From contig MGRY01000230.1 of assembly GCA_001799045.1 (NCBI GenBank), forward strand, positions 1 to 10,135: a DNA stretch of 10,135 nucleotides, read 5' to 3'. This DNA comes from Deltaproteobacteria bacterium RIFCSPLOWO2_02_56_12 (GTDB taxonomy: Bacteria; Desulfobacterota; Binatia; UBA9968). Below are positions 1 to 7,025 of the stretch, one piece after another. Made by a program: the position numbers and the translations under genes. The notes under the pieces are model-generated. The model saw only the letters and a program-made list of their open reading frames with translations. It was not told the origin of the DNA and did not search any database. Position 1 is the stretch's first letter; each line of letters begins with the position of its first letter.

Positions 1-1125
1 ATTGACCACTTTCATTCCTGTCTCCGCGTCCTTCTTGGCAATGCCGACCAATCCGACGCTGGCATTCCTGGACCATCCCGCCAGGTAGATTCCTTCAAGG
101 ACTTTGCCGGTCCCGGGGTCATAAGACTGGTAGAGGGACGGACTGGGATCTCCGGGAAGCTTTTCGGGGTTGGTCACAAAGGCTCCACGAGAAAAAGGCA
201 GACCGATAGCGGAGTCCACCTGGTCGCCAATCGCGTAGATCACACAGTCCAAATCGATTCGGCTCAACTGCCCGGTCCCTTTGGCCACCGTCCGTCCATC
301 CTGAAGAACAAGGTCGTTCTCCTCTACCTCCAGGGCGCCGACCCTTCCCTGGGAATCGCCGATGACCTGATGCGGCGACCAGAGGTAACGGAATCTGAGC
401 CGGCAATCCGGCGGCGGGGTCGTTTCCTTGACGAAAGTCTTGAGGATCTCCTCTACGTTTTGGCCGGCGGCCTCCAGACGGGGGCTGATTTTCTGGATTT
501 CACAGCGCATATCCTCGTTATCGAGATACTGCTCAACCACCTCGAATTCGCTGTCGTCGTAGGCCTTCTCCTTTGGTCCCCTGCGAGCCACCACGGTCAC
601 CTCGCTGACCTTTTTATAGTTGAGCAGCCAATTCGCGACATCGACCATGACGTTGCCCATGCCGATAATGGCCACCCTGCGCCCGACTTCATAAGGGCGC
701 TGACTGAAAGGCGGAAGCTTATTGAAGTGATAGACGACATCCTTGGCGTGATAGACTCCCAGACAATTTTCCCCGGGGATCCCAAGCTGCTTGGTGCCTT
801 GGGCTCCCGCCGAGACCACTATGGCGCTGAACCCGATTTTCTGCAGCTCTTCCAGCGCGACAGCTTTTCCCTGGCCCACCATTACATGGCCGAAATAGAA
901 CATCTTGGGATCGGAGAGAATCTTCTTAAACTGCTTTCTGAGCCCTTCCTTCATCTTCTCCTTGTCAAAAAATATCCCGTATTCCGCCAGACCGCCCGGC
1001 TTGATGTCTCGATTGAGCAAAACCACGACGTGCCCTGCCTCGGCAAGCTTACGCGCGCCATAGATCCCCGCGGGACCGGCTCCGATGACAGCTACCAAAT
1101 GCCTCTTTGCTTCTGCGTCAGTCAT
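1..1125 (-). CDS. Ferredoxin-NADP+ reductase, adrenodoxin-reductase type (FAD flavoprotein), 3' end outside window
   Basis: The minus-strand frame stays open for 375 codons from ATG 1125-1123 to the window edge, so the C-terminus (perhaps 70-90 residues) is missing. The start is supported by AAGGA about 7 nt upstream. An N-terminal FAD-binding Rossmann motif GAGPAG is at residues 15-20. A second nucleotide-binding motif, GMGNVMVDVANWLL, lies near residues 152-168 and is followed by VVARRGP. Further conserved blocks are SPHQVIG and, near the end, YLAGW. This order matches mitochondrial adrenodoxin reductase and bacterial FprA, which move electrons between NADPH and ferredoxin in the cytoplasm. 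The GltD-like glutamate synthase small subunit shares the fold, but the RRGP and SPHQV blocks favour FprA type. No iron-sulfur motif is visible in the part present. No partner ferredoxin is in the window. The 89-aa gene upstream (88-nt gap) may be co-transcribed. Confidence 0.8.
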   Translation of the reverse strand, partial: MTDAEAKRHLVAVIGAGPAGIYGARKLAEAGHVVVLLNRDIKPGGLAEYGIFFDKEKMKEGLRKQFKKILSDPKMFYFGHVMVGQGKAVALEELQKIGFSAIVVSAGAQGTKQLGIPGENCLGVYHAKDVVYHFNKLPPFSQRPYEVGRRVAIIGMGNVMVDVANWLLNYKKVSEVTVVARRGPKEKAYDDSEFEVVEQYLDNEDMRCEIQKISPRLEAAGQNVEEILKTFVKETTPPPDCRLRFRYLWSPHQVIGDSQGRVGALEVEENDLVLQDGRTVAKGTGQLSRIDLDCVIYAIGDQVDSAIGLPFSRGAFVTNPEKLPGDPSPSLYQSYDPGTGKVLEGIYLAGWSRNASVGLVGIAKKDAETGMKVVN

Positions 1126-1213
1126 AATAGATCCTTTTCTCCAATGCTTTTATTTTATTGCCGTAACGTAAAGGACCAGGCAGGATCGACTCAGCCGAAA
1201 ACCCTGGGAGATT

Positions 1214-1483
1214 TTATTGAAGCTCCTTTTTTCCCTCGAACTTCAATTCCGTCCCCCGTGAATCTTTATGGGTAAAGGAGACGAGCTCCCATTCGCCGTC
1301 TGCGATGGGCCCTTTCAGGATGTAAAGGTTCTCATCTTTTCCCAACACCCGAAAATAGCTGGCATTCTCACCGTACCAGCGGTCCACCACTTCCTCAATT
1401 TCTATAGCGCGACTCCCCATAATAAAGCGTATGGGACGCTCATCGCCCTTGTAGCCCGAATAGCACTCGACCTTGATTTTCAC
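1214..1483 (-). CDS. Small conserved-looking cytoplasmic protein, 89 aa, unknown function
   Basis: I do not recognise a named family with confidence. The protein starts at GTG (1483-1481) with a purine-rich GGGAAGAG about 6-8 nt upstream, and ends at TAA. It is charged, has no signal peptide or TM segment, and reads as alternating beta strands: MKIKVECYSGYKGDERP, then a segment around EEVVDRWYGENASYFRVLG, then ENLYILKG and WELVSF. The layout suggests a small single beta-barrel or SH3-like domain. Short proteins of this style (basic start, central DRW, later YIL) are, from memory, scattered through environmental proteobacteria-like genomes, usually as single genes. It is divergent from the aldolase gene and shares its 46-bp intergenic region. 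It precedes the reductase in the same direction with no obvious terminator between them. An overlapping plus-strand frame here looks like a shadow. Confidence 0.65.
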   Translation of the reverse strand: MKIKVECYSGYKGDERPIRFIMGSRAIEIEEVVDRWYGENASYFRVLGKDENLYILKGPIADGEWELVSFTHKDSRGTELKFEGKKELQ

Positions 1484-1493
1484 TGCTGCTCTT

Positions 1494-1509
1494 CCCTAAC
1501 AGGTTAGGG
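1494..1509. promoter_or_regulatory. Perfect inverted repeat between divergent genes (candidate operator)
   Basis: CCCTAAC at 1494-1500 is mirrored exactly by GTTAGGG at 1503-1509 with a 2-bp centre. It sits in the 46-bp gap between the divergent 89-aa gene and the aldolase gene, and its left arm overlaps the ribosome-binding region of the former. A 2-nt loop is too tight for a stable RNA hairpin, so a dimeric repressor site is the more natural reading. That role is inference only. Confidence 0.35.
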
Positions 1510-1529
1510 TTTAGTATATAGCTGAAATC

Positions 1530-2237
1530 ATGTCGAATTTAAAGAGTAAACGGAACGAAATCACGGCCCAGATCAAAAAGAACCTGATCACTGCTTGCAG
1601 GGTTCTCTCCGGCGAGGGGCTGGTGCATGGCTTCGGTCATATGAGCGCCCGCCTCCCGGATTCCGACCTCTTCTTGTTAACGCCCAGGATCAGCCTGGCC
1701 CTGGTAAAGGAGAAGGATCTGCTCGTCTTAAACCTCAAGGGAGAGATCGTCGCAGGCAACTCCCCTGCCCCTTTCGAGGCCCCTCTGCACACCGCTATCT
1801 TCAACGGCAGGGCCGAGGTCCGGGCCATTGCCCGAATCCACGGCCGCAGGGCCAATATATTTTCCGTCACCGACAGAAAAATCGAGCCGGTCCATAACCA
1901 CGGGAGCTTCTTCTCCGGAGGCGTGCCTGTCTTCAGCAAAAGGGACCTGATCTCGACCCATAGGCTCGGGGAGGAGGTCATGGCGGCCCTGGGGAAAAAA
2001 CCGGCTATCCTGCTCCGGGGAAACGGTCAGGTAACCGTGGGAAGGACGATTCCCGAGGCGGTAATGATGGCGATCTATTTAGAAGAGGCGGCAGACATGC
2101 TCTATGGCGCGTTGCAGATCGGCAGCCCGATTCCGCTTACCTCGGAAGAATCCGCGCGGAGAAAAGCAGAGGCCCTCCCTCCCGTGGACCTGGAACGGGC
2201 GTGGAACTTCTTTAAGCAAAAAACAGAGAAGAAATAA
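1530..2237 (+). CDS. Class II aldolase/adducin-family protein with altered metal site
   Basis: The 235-aa cytoplasmic protein has the class II aldolase fold order: an N-terminal helix with GEGLVHGFGHMSARLP (about residues 28-43), LLTPRISLAL, EAPLHTAIF, ARIHG near residue 104, PVHNHG, and LLRGNGQVTVGRT before a C-terminal helix. Family members such as L-fuculose-1-phosphate aldolase cleave or isomerise sugar phosphates using zinc held by three histidines (VHxH and a later HHG). Here the first His position is Arg (ARIH) and the third is Asn (GNG), so only one canonical ligand remains. It may be a decarboxylase-like or non-aldolase subgroup that has this pattern, and substrate cannot be assigned. 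The ATG has no Shine-Dalgarno sequence. AT-rich TATATA at 1515-1520 lies close upstream, so a very short leader is possible. The gene is single and divergent from the 89-aa gene. Confidence 0.85.
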   Translation: MSNLKSKRNEITAQIKKNLITACRVLSGEGLVHGFGHMSARLPDSDLFLLTPRISLALVKEKDLLVLNLKGEIVAGNSPAPFEAPLHTAIFNGRAEVRAIARIHGRRANIFSVTDRKIEPVHNHGSFFSGGVPVFSKRDLISTHRLGEEVMAALGKKPAILLRGNGQVTVGRTIPEAVMMAIYLEEAADMLYGALQIGSPIPLTSEESARRKAEALPPVDLERAWNFFKQKTEKK

Positions 2238-2238
2238 A

Positions 2239-3234
2239 TCAGGACAGGTAAAAGATAACCCGCGCCACAAGATAAGCGATCAGCCCGCAAGCCGGAAAGG
2301 TCAGGACCCAGGCCACAATGATCTCGCCAGCCACACCCCACCGGACCGCGGAGAACCGCTGAATCGACCCAACCCCCATAATGGAGGTGCCGATGGTATG
2401 AGTGGTGCTCAGAGGTATCCCAAGGTGGGATGCCGCTGCGATGACCAAAGCAGCGGAGGTCTCTGCGGCGAACCCGTGGACCGGCTCCAGCTTGGTCAGT
2501 CGCATGCCCATAGTGCGGATAATTTTCCAGCCTCCCAAGGCAGTTCCAATCCCCATCGTAATCGCACATAGTAAAATAACCCAAAGCGGAACGTGAAACT
2601 CCGGCAGGACTCCTCCGAGGACAAGAGCCAAGGTAAAAACCCCGATGAACTTTTGTCCGTCATTGCTTCCGTGGCTGAAAGACATAAATGCCGCAGAGAG
2701 TACCTGAAGACGTCCAAAAATGATTCGTACCGTCCCGGGCCGGCTCCGGTAAAAAATACGGTAGAGCAGTAACATGATCACGAGCCCGCCAAAAAAACCC
2801 AAGAAGGTAGAGAAGAGCAAACCGATAAAAACCTTGCTCCATCCTTCCCACAAGAGCACCGATGGTCCGGCAGTGGCTAATCCCGCCCCCGCCAATCCTG
2901 CCACCAAGGCGTGACTCTCGCTGGTTGGAATGCCTCCCATGTAGTAGGCAAGGCAACTCCACAGGACGATTCCTACCATGGCAGCGGCCACTGTAGTCGT
3001 GTTGATGATTGCCGGATCGACGATCCCCTTGCCGATGGTTGCCGCCACCGCCGTGCCGGACAGAGCCCCCATGGCGTTCAGGATCGTGGCCATAAGCACC
3101 GCTTGGTGCGGAGGGAGGACCCGCGTTGAAACTACTGTGGCAATGGAATTCGGCGCATCGGTCCAGCCGTTGACAAATTCAGCAGCTAGGATAAGCAGGA
3201 GAACGGGAAGTAGAGACCACAGTTGTTCAGGCAT
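2239..3234 (-). CDS. PiT-family inorganic phosphate transporter
   Basis: This 331-aa integral membrane protein is of normal length for short bacterial PiT carriers, which import metal-phosphate with protons or sodium. Both halves of the duplicated PiT fold are visible. The first signature, NGWTDAPNSIATVVSTR, is near residues 23-39. The second, SHGSNDGQKFIGVFTL, is in the middle. ETSAALVIAAASHLGIPLSTTHT follows in pieces near residue 250 and marks the inverted second repeat. About nine or ten hydrophobic helices alternate through the chain. The start is ATG 3234-3232 with only a weak AGG upstream. No PhoU-like Pit accessory gene is adjacent, which is common for pit genes of many phyla but absent here. 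It converges with the aldolase gene with one base between stops. It lies downstream of the cytochrome operon terminator, so it probably has its own promoter within 3235-3288, though no convincing -10/-35 is seen. Confidence 0.93.
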   Translation of the reverse strand: MPEQLWSLLPVLLLILAAEFVNGWTDAPNSIATVVSTRVLPPHQAVLMATILNAMGALSGTAVAATIGKGIVDPAIINTTTVAAAMVGIVLWSCLAYYMGGIPTSESHALVAGLAGAGLATAGPSVLLWEGWSKVFIGLLFSTFLGFFGGLVIMLLLYRIFYRSRPGTVRIIFGRLQVLSAAFMSFSHGSNDGQKFIGVFTLALVLGGVLPEFHVPLWVILLCAITMGIGTALGGWKIIRTMGMRLTKLEPVHGFAAETSAALVIAAASHLGIPLSTTHTIGTSIMGVGSIQRFSAVRWGVAGEIIVAWVLTFPACGLIAYLVARVIFYLS

Positions 3235-3288
3235 CTATACCTGGGCTGAGTTCAGTTAATGTTTTAGAAAAAACCGATTGCAGGCTGG

Positions 3289-3356
3289 AAAAAGATTGGA
3301 GCGTGAGACACGGCTTGTGCGCAGCCCTGAATGAGAAAGCCGGGCCACACGCTCCA
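3289..3356 (-). terminator. Rho-independent terminator ending the cytochrome operon
   Basis: On the minus strand, TGGAGCGTG (3356-3348) pairs perfectly over 9 bp with CACGCTCCA (3305-3297). It is followed by AATCTTTTT (3297-3289). A nested 6-bp stem, CGGCTT/AAGCCG (3311-3316 with 3337-3342), fills part of the 42-nt loop. The position, starting 8 nt after the cupredoxin stop codon, fits transcription termination of the seven-gene operon. The large loop is unusual for a simple terminator. Confidence 0.7.
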
Positions 3357-3363
3357 GATCTGG

Positions 3364-4083
3364 TTATTTTTTCTCCATTGCGAAGGTGACTTTTGCCTCT
3401 TCCTTCGCCTTGACCGTCACCTTCTGACTGACCTTACCCAGGGTCTCGTGCCAGACCTCCACGTTGTAGGTGCCGGCGGGCACGTCGGTGAGCTTAAAGC
3501 TCCCGCTGTTATCCGTCACGCCAAAGTAAGGATTTTCCCCCACGAAGAGCCAGCCGCTCATCCAGCCATGGACATCGCACTTGAGGCTGATGACCTCGGG
3601 CTTATCGATCTTCACGTTAATCGTTTTCTTGAACTTGGGCTGGGCCATGTTAAACGAGCTATTGGCTTTGCTATAGCTGTGGACGTTGTGGAGAATCCCG
3701 TCAGGATTGATAATGTCAACCGAAGAGCCTGCCGTCATGGCCAGGACATGCGGTTTATACTCACAGCCGTTCTGGTCCATCGTCGCCTTCTGCGGCTCCA
3801 TCTTCTTCCCCTTTTTGATATCGGTGATAGAGACTACGGCATTCACCAGATTCCCCCCCGAGACAACGAGGCCGGGATCGTTCTTGGCGCTCTTGGCGCA
3901 GACCTCTTTATCCTTTGTGACCTCCAGCTTTTTCGGCGCCGGCGCCGCTCCCTTAAACTTGACGACACCGGTAATAGTTCCTCCATCGCTCACCGCCCCG
4001 CCTTCGTAAGCCAACAGGCTGGAGAGAGGAAAAACCAGTAAAGCAGCAGTAAAAAATGCCGACACAATACCCTTGCTTTTCAT
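3364..4083 (-). CDS. Secreted cupredoxin with carboxypeptidase-regulatory-like domain
   Basis: The ATG at 4083 is preferred over an upstream in-frame ATG (4134). It has a near-perfect AAGGAGGT close upstream and begins a clean signal peptide (residues 1-25, hydrophobic core, cleavage after SSLLA). The mature periplasmic protein has a beta-rich domain with two cysteines (C62, C107) that could pair. A type 1 copper site is suggested by H132 in GILHNVHS plus C169, H172 and M175 in KCDVHGWM. Residues about 180-239 (VTDNSGSFKLTDVPAGTYNV) look like a carboxypeptidase-D regulatory/transthyretin-like fold. Such proteins are small one-electron carriers or methylamine-utilisation-like plastocyanins. 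It is last in the cytochrome operon, 47 nt after the octaheme gene, so accepting electrons from that protein is the natural proposal. The role is inferred, while the copper motif is seen directly. Confidence 0.85.
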   Translation of the reverse strand: MKSKGIVSAFFTAALLVFPLSSLLAYEGGAVSDGGTITGVVKFKGAAPAPKKLEVTKDKEVCAKSAKNDPGLVVSGGNLVNAVVSITDIKKGKKMEPQKATMDQNGCEYKPHVLAMTAGSSVDIINPDGILHNVHSYSKANSSFNMAQPKFKKTINVKIDKPEVISLKCDVHGWMSGWLFVGENPYFGVTDNSGSFKLTDVPAGTYNVEVWHETLGKVSQKVTVKAKEEAKVTFAMEKK

Positions 4084-4130
4084 ATGGACCTCCTTACCTT
4101 TCGTTATAGACGTATAGCATACTACTTTGT

Positions 4131-6800
4131 TCAACGCGATGCGCTCCTTCCCCCATCAGCCGCGGAGCCTTTTCTCCCCAGCGTCGCGAGATAGTCCCTC
4201 AATGCCTCGATCTGTTTGTCGTCTTTGCCGCCCAGGATGTTATCCGGACCGCCGGGGTAAAACGAAGGCATCTTCGTGCCGGGCTGAACCTTTTGGGGAT
4301 CCTGGAGCCACTTGATAATCCAGTTTGGGTTCAAACGGTTCCGGGCAAGGGTGAGATCCGGCGCCCAGCCTTCCTGAGGACCTTCAGGGTTCCTGTCTCC
4401 CTGCTTATGGCAGCTAAAGCAGTTGAAGTATTCCTTGGACACCAGCACGCGGGCCGCATCAAGATTCTCTTTGGGGACTTTCCCGTCGTCAAAATAAGCG
4501 TAGGGAATCTCGACTTTAGAGAGACCGTTAAAGAATCCTATCAGGAGATTGTCCTCCTGGTCCGAAAAGTCGAAGGTCGGCATCCGCACGTTGAGCCAGG
4601 GACGGACGGAGAAAGGCGCCTTGAGAAAGCTAAAGAGCCATGGCGACTGCACCTTTTCGCCCTCGCCGTTCAGGATCGGCGGCGCCAGAGTCGGATTTTC
4701 CTGGTAGTATTTTCGGATAAATCCTCCCCGGTTTTCGATCTCGTGACATCCGATGCAATTGTACTGATGCATCAATCTCCGGCCTTCGACCACCTGAACC
4801 ACCCTTTGACTGTGATCCGCAGCGTAACGGGATGGAGCCTTCTTATCGCGGAAGCCGGCGAGCAAAATCCTCAGGGACTTGATGTCCTCGTCCGCCAAAG
4901 CAAATTGCGGCATCACTTGCTCGATTCGCTCGGTGGCATAGATCCGCGGCGTCTTGAGCTTGTTATAGGTCCAATCGTCCCAGGTATGGCGGATATCCGC
5001 GCGATTGCCGAAGAAAAGCTCTTCCAGAGTCTTGGAGCCGAAGGTTGTGAGCTCCACGCCGATCCGGGACTCTTTTTCCATCCCCGGGATGTCGTGGCAG
5101 CCGAAACAACCGTATTTACGAACCAGCGCTTCGCCCCGTTTTGCGTTCTTGGCGTCGCTCAGACGCTCTTCAATCCCGGAGATTCCCTCCGACTTGCCGC
5201 CCAAAGTCATCAGGTAGCCCGTTATCGCCAGCGCTTCCTGATCGGCCAGGCGAAGACTGGGCATGCGGGTGGCGGGTGAAAAATCGCGGGGGTTCTTAAC
5301 CCAGTGATAGGTCCAGCGGGGTCCTACCTTAGCGGCGATGTTCTTGAGATTAGGGATAATCTCCTTCTCTTTGCCCAGAACCGTGGCGACCTCGCCGTCG
5401 GCAAAGCCGTGACAACCCTTGCAGCCGATAGATTCGACCAGGATCTTCCCTTTGGCTATCAGCTCCTTATCGCCCTCGCGGAAGCCGGTGGGCAAGGGAT
5501 GCCCTTCCTGCCATTTCTCTCCCTCTTCCTTGGATACTGACCAGAAAAAGGCGGCGATCGCTACGGCCTCATCTTCCTTTAAAGAAAAATTCGGCATCCG
5601 CGTCTGAGGTCGATAGTTATGCGGATTTTGAACCCAGCGGACCATCCAGTTAGGATCTACCTTGGCGCTGATCCGCCTGAGACTCGGGCCAGCCTTGGGA
5701 AGATCTTCATATCCCTTAACCAGGTGGCAGCCGGTGCAGCCGATCTGCTCGAAGATCCGTTGCCCCTGAGCCAACAGCGGCGCATCTTGCAGTTTTTGCA
5801 CATCGAGATGGCAAGAGGCGCAGCTTGACTGCGCTTTGACCCCGCGCAGCAGCGGGGACTCCCAATAGGGGACCTCTCCGTGGGCCTGCTGGACGCTGTT
5901 CACTGCCGCACCCTGTCCTTCGTGGCACACGGTGCAGCCAAACTTGTCCGGCGGATGGGCGCTATCCGCTAGAAGAACTTCACGCCGGGAGTGGGTGCGA
6001 AAGGGTTGCGGCTCATTCTCAAATCCGGGACGGTTGGCCGCCATGTGGCAAGTCTGGCAGCGGTCCACGCGGCCCGTCGGCTCGTCAAAGTTATTGCGGT
6101 CGAACTCGTCCAGCACGATCTGGCGGATCTTGGGGATCTTATAAATAGAGAGAGGGCCCAGATTGACGGTCGCATTCTCCATGACGCGGATCCATTTGTC
6201 CCTTTCCTCAGCCATCTTGGAGAGCTGGGTCTCCATTTCTTTGACGCCGGTCTGGAGCTTTTTAATCTCTTCTTTGATCTGCTCCCGTTTTTGCCGCGCC
6301 GCTTCGAGCTCGGGATCGAGCCGGGCCTTTTCCTTGTCTAACTGTTGGATGGTTTCCTGGTAGGGCCTGGTGTTTCTTCCCTGCTGGACTGCATGGTCGT
6401 ATTCGTACCAGGCCTCTTCCAGCTCGCTCTTGATAAACTTGACTCCTTGATCGATCTCGGTGAAGCGGACATTCGCCTTGATTTCCTCGCGGTTTAGCGC
6501 CTTGACCTTCTTAGCCAGATCGCCGCTCTTGAGACTGGCCTCTTCCGCGGCGAGCTTCTTTACCAGCTCCTGGTACGCCGGATCGGCCTCGAGTTTCTTG
6601 TTTTCTTCGTCATAAGCGGCCTTCGCCTTGCGATAATCCAGCCGGTAAAACTCGGTCTGGTACTTTTTCCAGGGACGCCGCGTGATGTTGTCGTCCCACA
6701 AAGACCAAAGGCTCACTGCCACCAGCAGCGATGTCCCCAAAAGGAAGACACTACCGTAGGACTTTTTTTCTTCGTTCTCGTCGTAGCCTCGGACCGCCAT
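4131..6800 (-). CDS. Membrane-anchored octaheme cytochrome c with coiled-coil stalk
   Basis: The 889-aa protein has one N-terminal TM anchor (about residues 17-35, no cleavage site). A highly charged Lys/Glu-rich stretch (about 50-205) reads as a long coiled coil. Eight CxxCH heme sites follow: C248, C289, C327, C355, C460, C565, C682 and C794. Hemes 1-3 are close together, with nearby free histidines (H270, H282, H307) as possible sixth ligands. Hemes 4-8 each sit in a class I cytochrome c unit ending in a distal-Met motif: RMPNF (M402), RMPSL (M513), VMPQF (M630), RMPTF (M740) and KMPSF (M844). Four of these units also share a W..NP or W..DP-like helix before the Met, which shows tandem duplication. 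In the operon it takes the place of cytochrome f or c1 and would carry electrons from the Rieske centre into the periplasm. AAGGGG lies about 8 nt before the ATG. Confidence 0.93.
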   Translation of the reverse strand: MAVRGYDENEEKKSYGSVFLLGTSLLVAVSLWSLWDDNITRRPWKKYQTEFYRLDYRKAKAAYDEENKKLEADPAYQELVKKLAAEEASLKSGDLAKKVKALNREEIKANVRFTEIDQGVKFIKSELEEAWYEYDHAVQQGRNTRPYQETIQQLDKEKARLDPELEAARQKREQIKEEIKKLQTGVKEMETQLSKMAEERDKWIRVMENATVNLGPLSIYKIPKIRQIVLDEFDRNNFDEPTGRVDRCQTCHMAANRPGFENEPQPFRTHSRREVLLADSAHPPDKFGCTVCHEGQGAAVNSVQQAHGEVPYWESPLLRGVKAQSSCASCHLDVQKLQDAPLLAQGQRIFEQIGCTGCHLVKGYEDLPKAGPSLRRISAKVDPNWMVRWVQNPHNYRPQTRMPNFSLKEDEAVAIAAFFWSVSKEEGEKWQEGHPLPTGFREGDKELIAKGKILVESIGCKGCHGFADGEVATVLGKEKEIIPNLKNIAAKVGPRWTYHWVKNPRDFSPATRMPSLRLADQEALAITGYLMTLGGKSEGISGIEERLSDAKNAKRGEALVRKYGCFGCHDIPGMEKESRIGVELTTFGSKTLEELFFGNRADIRHTWDDWTYNKLKTPRIYATERIEQVMPQFALADEDIKSLRILLAGFRDKKAPSRYAADHSQRVVQVVEGRRLMHQYNCIGCHEIENRGGFIRKYYQENPTLAPPILNGEGEKVQSPWLFSFLKAPFSVRPWLNVRMPTFDFSDQEDNLLIGFFNGLSKVEIPYAYFDDGKVPKENLDAARVLVSKEYFNCFSCHKQGDRNPEGPQEGWAPDLTLARNRLNPNWIIKWLQDPQKVQPGTKMPSFYPGGPDNILGGKDDKQIEALRDYLATLGRKGSAADGGRSASR

Positions 6801-6824
6801 CCTCGTCCCCTTCGGCTGAGCGAC

Positions 6825-6854
6825 TCGACCTGAGCTCGTCGCAGGTCAGGTCGA
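6825..6854 (-). other. Intra-operon hairpin before the octaheme gene
   Basis: A perfect 9-bp stem pairs TCGACCTGA (6825-6833) with TCAGGTCGA (6846-6854), leaving a 12-nt loop. It fills most of the 57-nt spacer between the 55-aa gene and the octaheme cytochrome gene. No T-run follows on the minus strand, so it is not a standard terminator. An mRNA processing or stability element that sets the level of the large cytochrome relative to the b subunits is possible. Confidence 0.4.
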
Positions 6855-6857
6855 AGC

Positions 6858-7025
6858 CTAAGCCACCTTTCTCTCCAGTAACCGGCCCAGGGAAAAGACC
6901 CCGACGCCGATCAGCGCCAGCACTAATTCCTCGGCCATAGAAGCATTCCGCACCATCCCGACAAAAAGGGCGTAGCCCACGTCGGCAACCCCCAGCGCTT
7001 GGAAAGTTTTCGCAACGTAGAACAT
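6858..7025 (-). CDS. 55-aa membrane protein, putative small subunit of the cytochrome complex
   Basis: A short frame begins at ATG 7025-7023 and ends at TAG 6860-6858. Its ATG shares the A of the subunit IV stop codon (TGATG), a classic translational-coupling overlap. The peptide starts MFYVAKTFQALG and contains two hydrophobic stretches, about residues 9-25 (with VGYALFVGM) and 33-50 (with LVLALIGVGVF), ending in RLLERKVA. It therefore probably spans the membrane once or twice. Cytochrome b6f and bc1 complexes carry small single-helix subunits (PetG/L/M/N and similar), and a comparable stabilising role is plausible, but I see no sequence match to any of these. The evidence is the coupled start, the membrane character, the fixed place inside the operon, and the fact that the frame closes exactly within the gap. 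Confidence 0.75.
   Translation of the reverse strand: MFYVAKTFQALGVADVGYALFVGMVRNASMAEELVLALIGVGVFSLGRLLERKVA

Noticed and set aside
370..1275. Long plus-strand open frame of 301 codons
   Set aside because: It lies opposite the ferredoxin-NADP reductase, whose FAD and NADP motifs are clear on the minus strand. The plus frame shows no family motif and continues past the reductase start into the 89-aa gene.
3331..4041. Plus-strand open frame of 236 codons opposite the cupredoxin
   Set aside because: The minus strand has a signal peptide, a copper motif and a strong ribosome-binding site. The plus frame begins inside the terminator hairpin and has no recognisable domain.
4084..4134. Upstream in-frame ATG (4134) for the cupredoxin
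   Set aside because: It overlaps the end of the octaheme gene, would place 17 extra polar residues before the signal peptide, and ignores the near-perfect ribosome-binding site before the ATG at 4083.
4293..5279. Plus-strand open frame of 328 codons opposite the octaheme cytochrome
   Set aside because: The minus strand encodes regular CxxCH and distal-Met motifs across the same bases, so the plus frame is a complement shadow.
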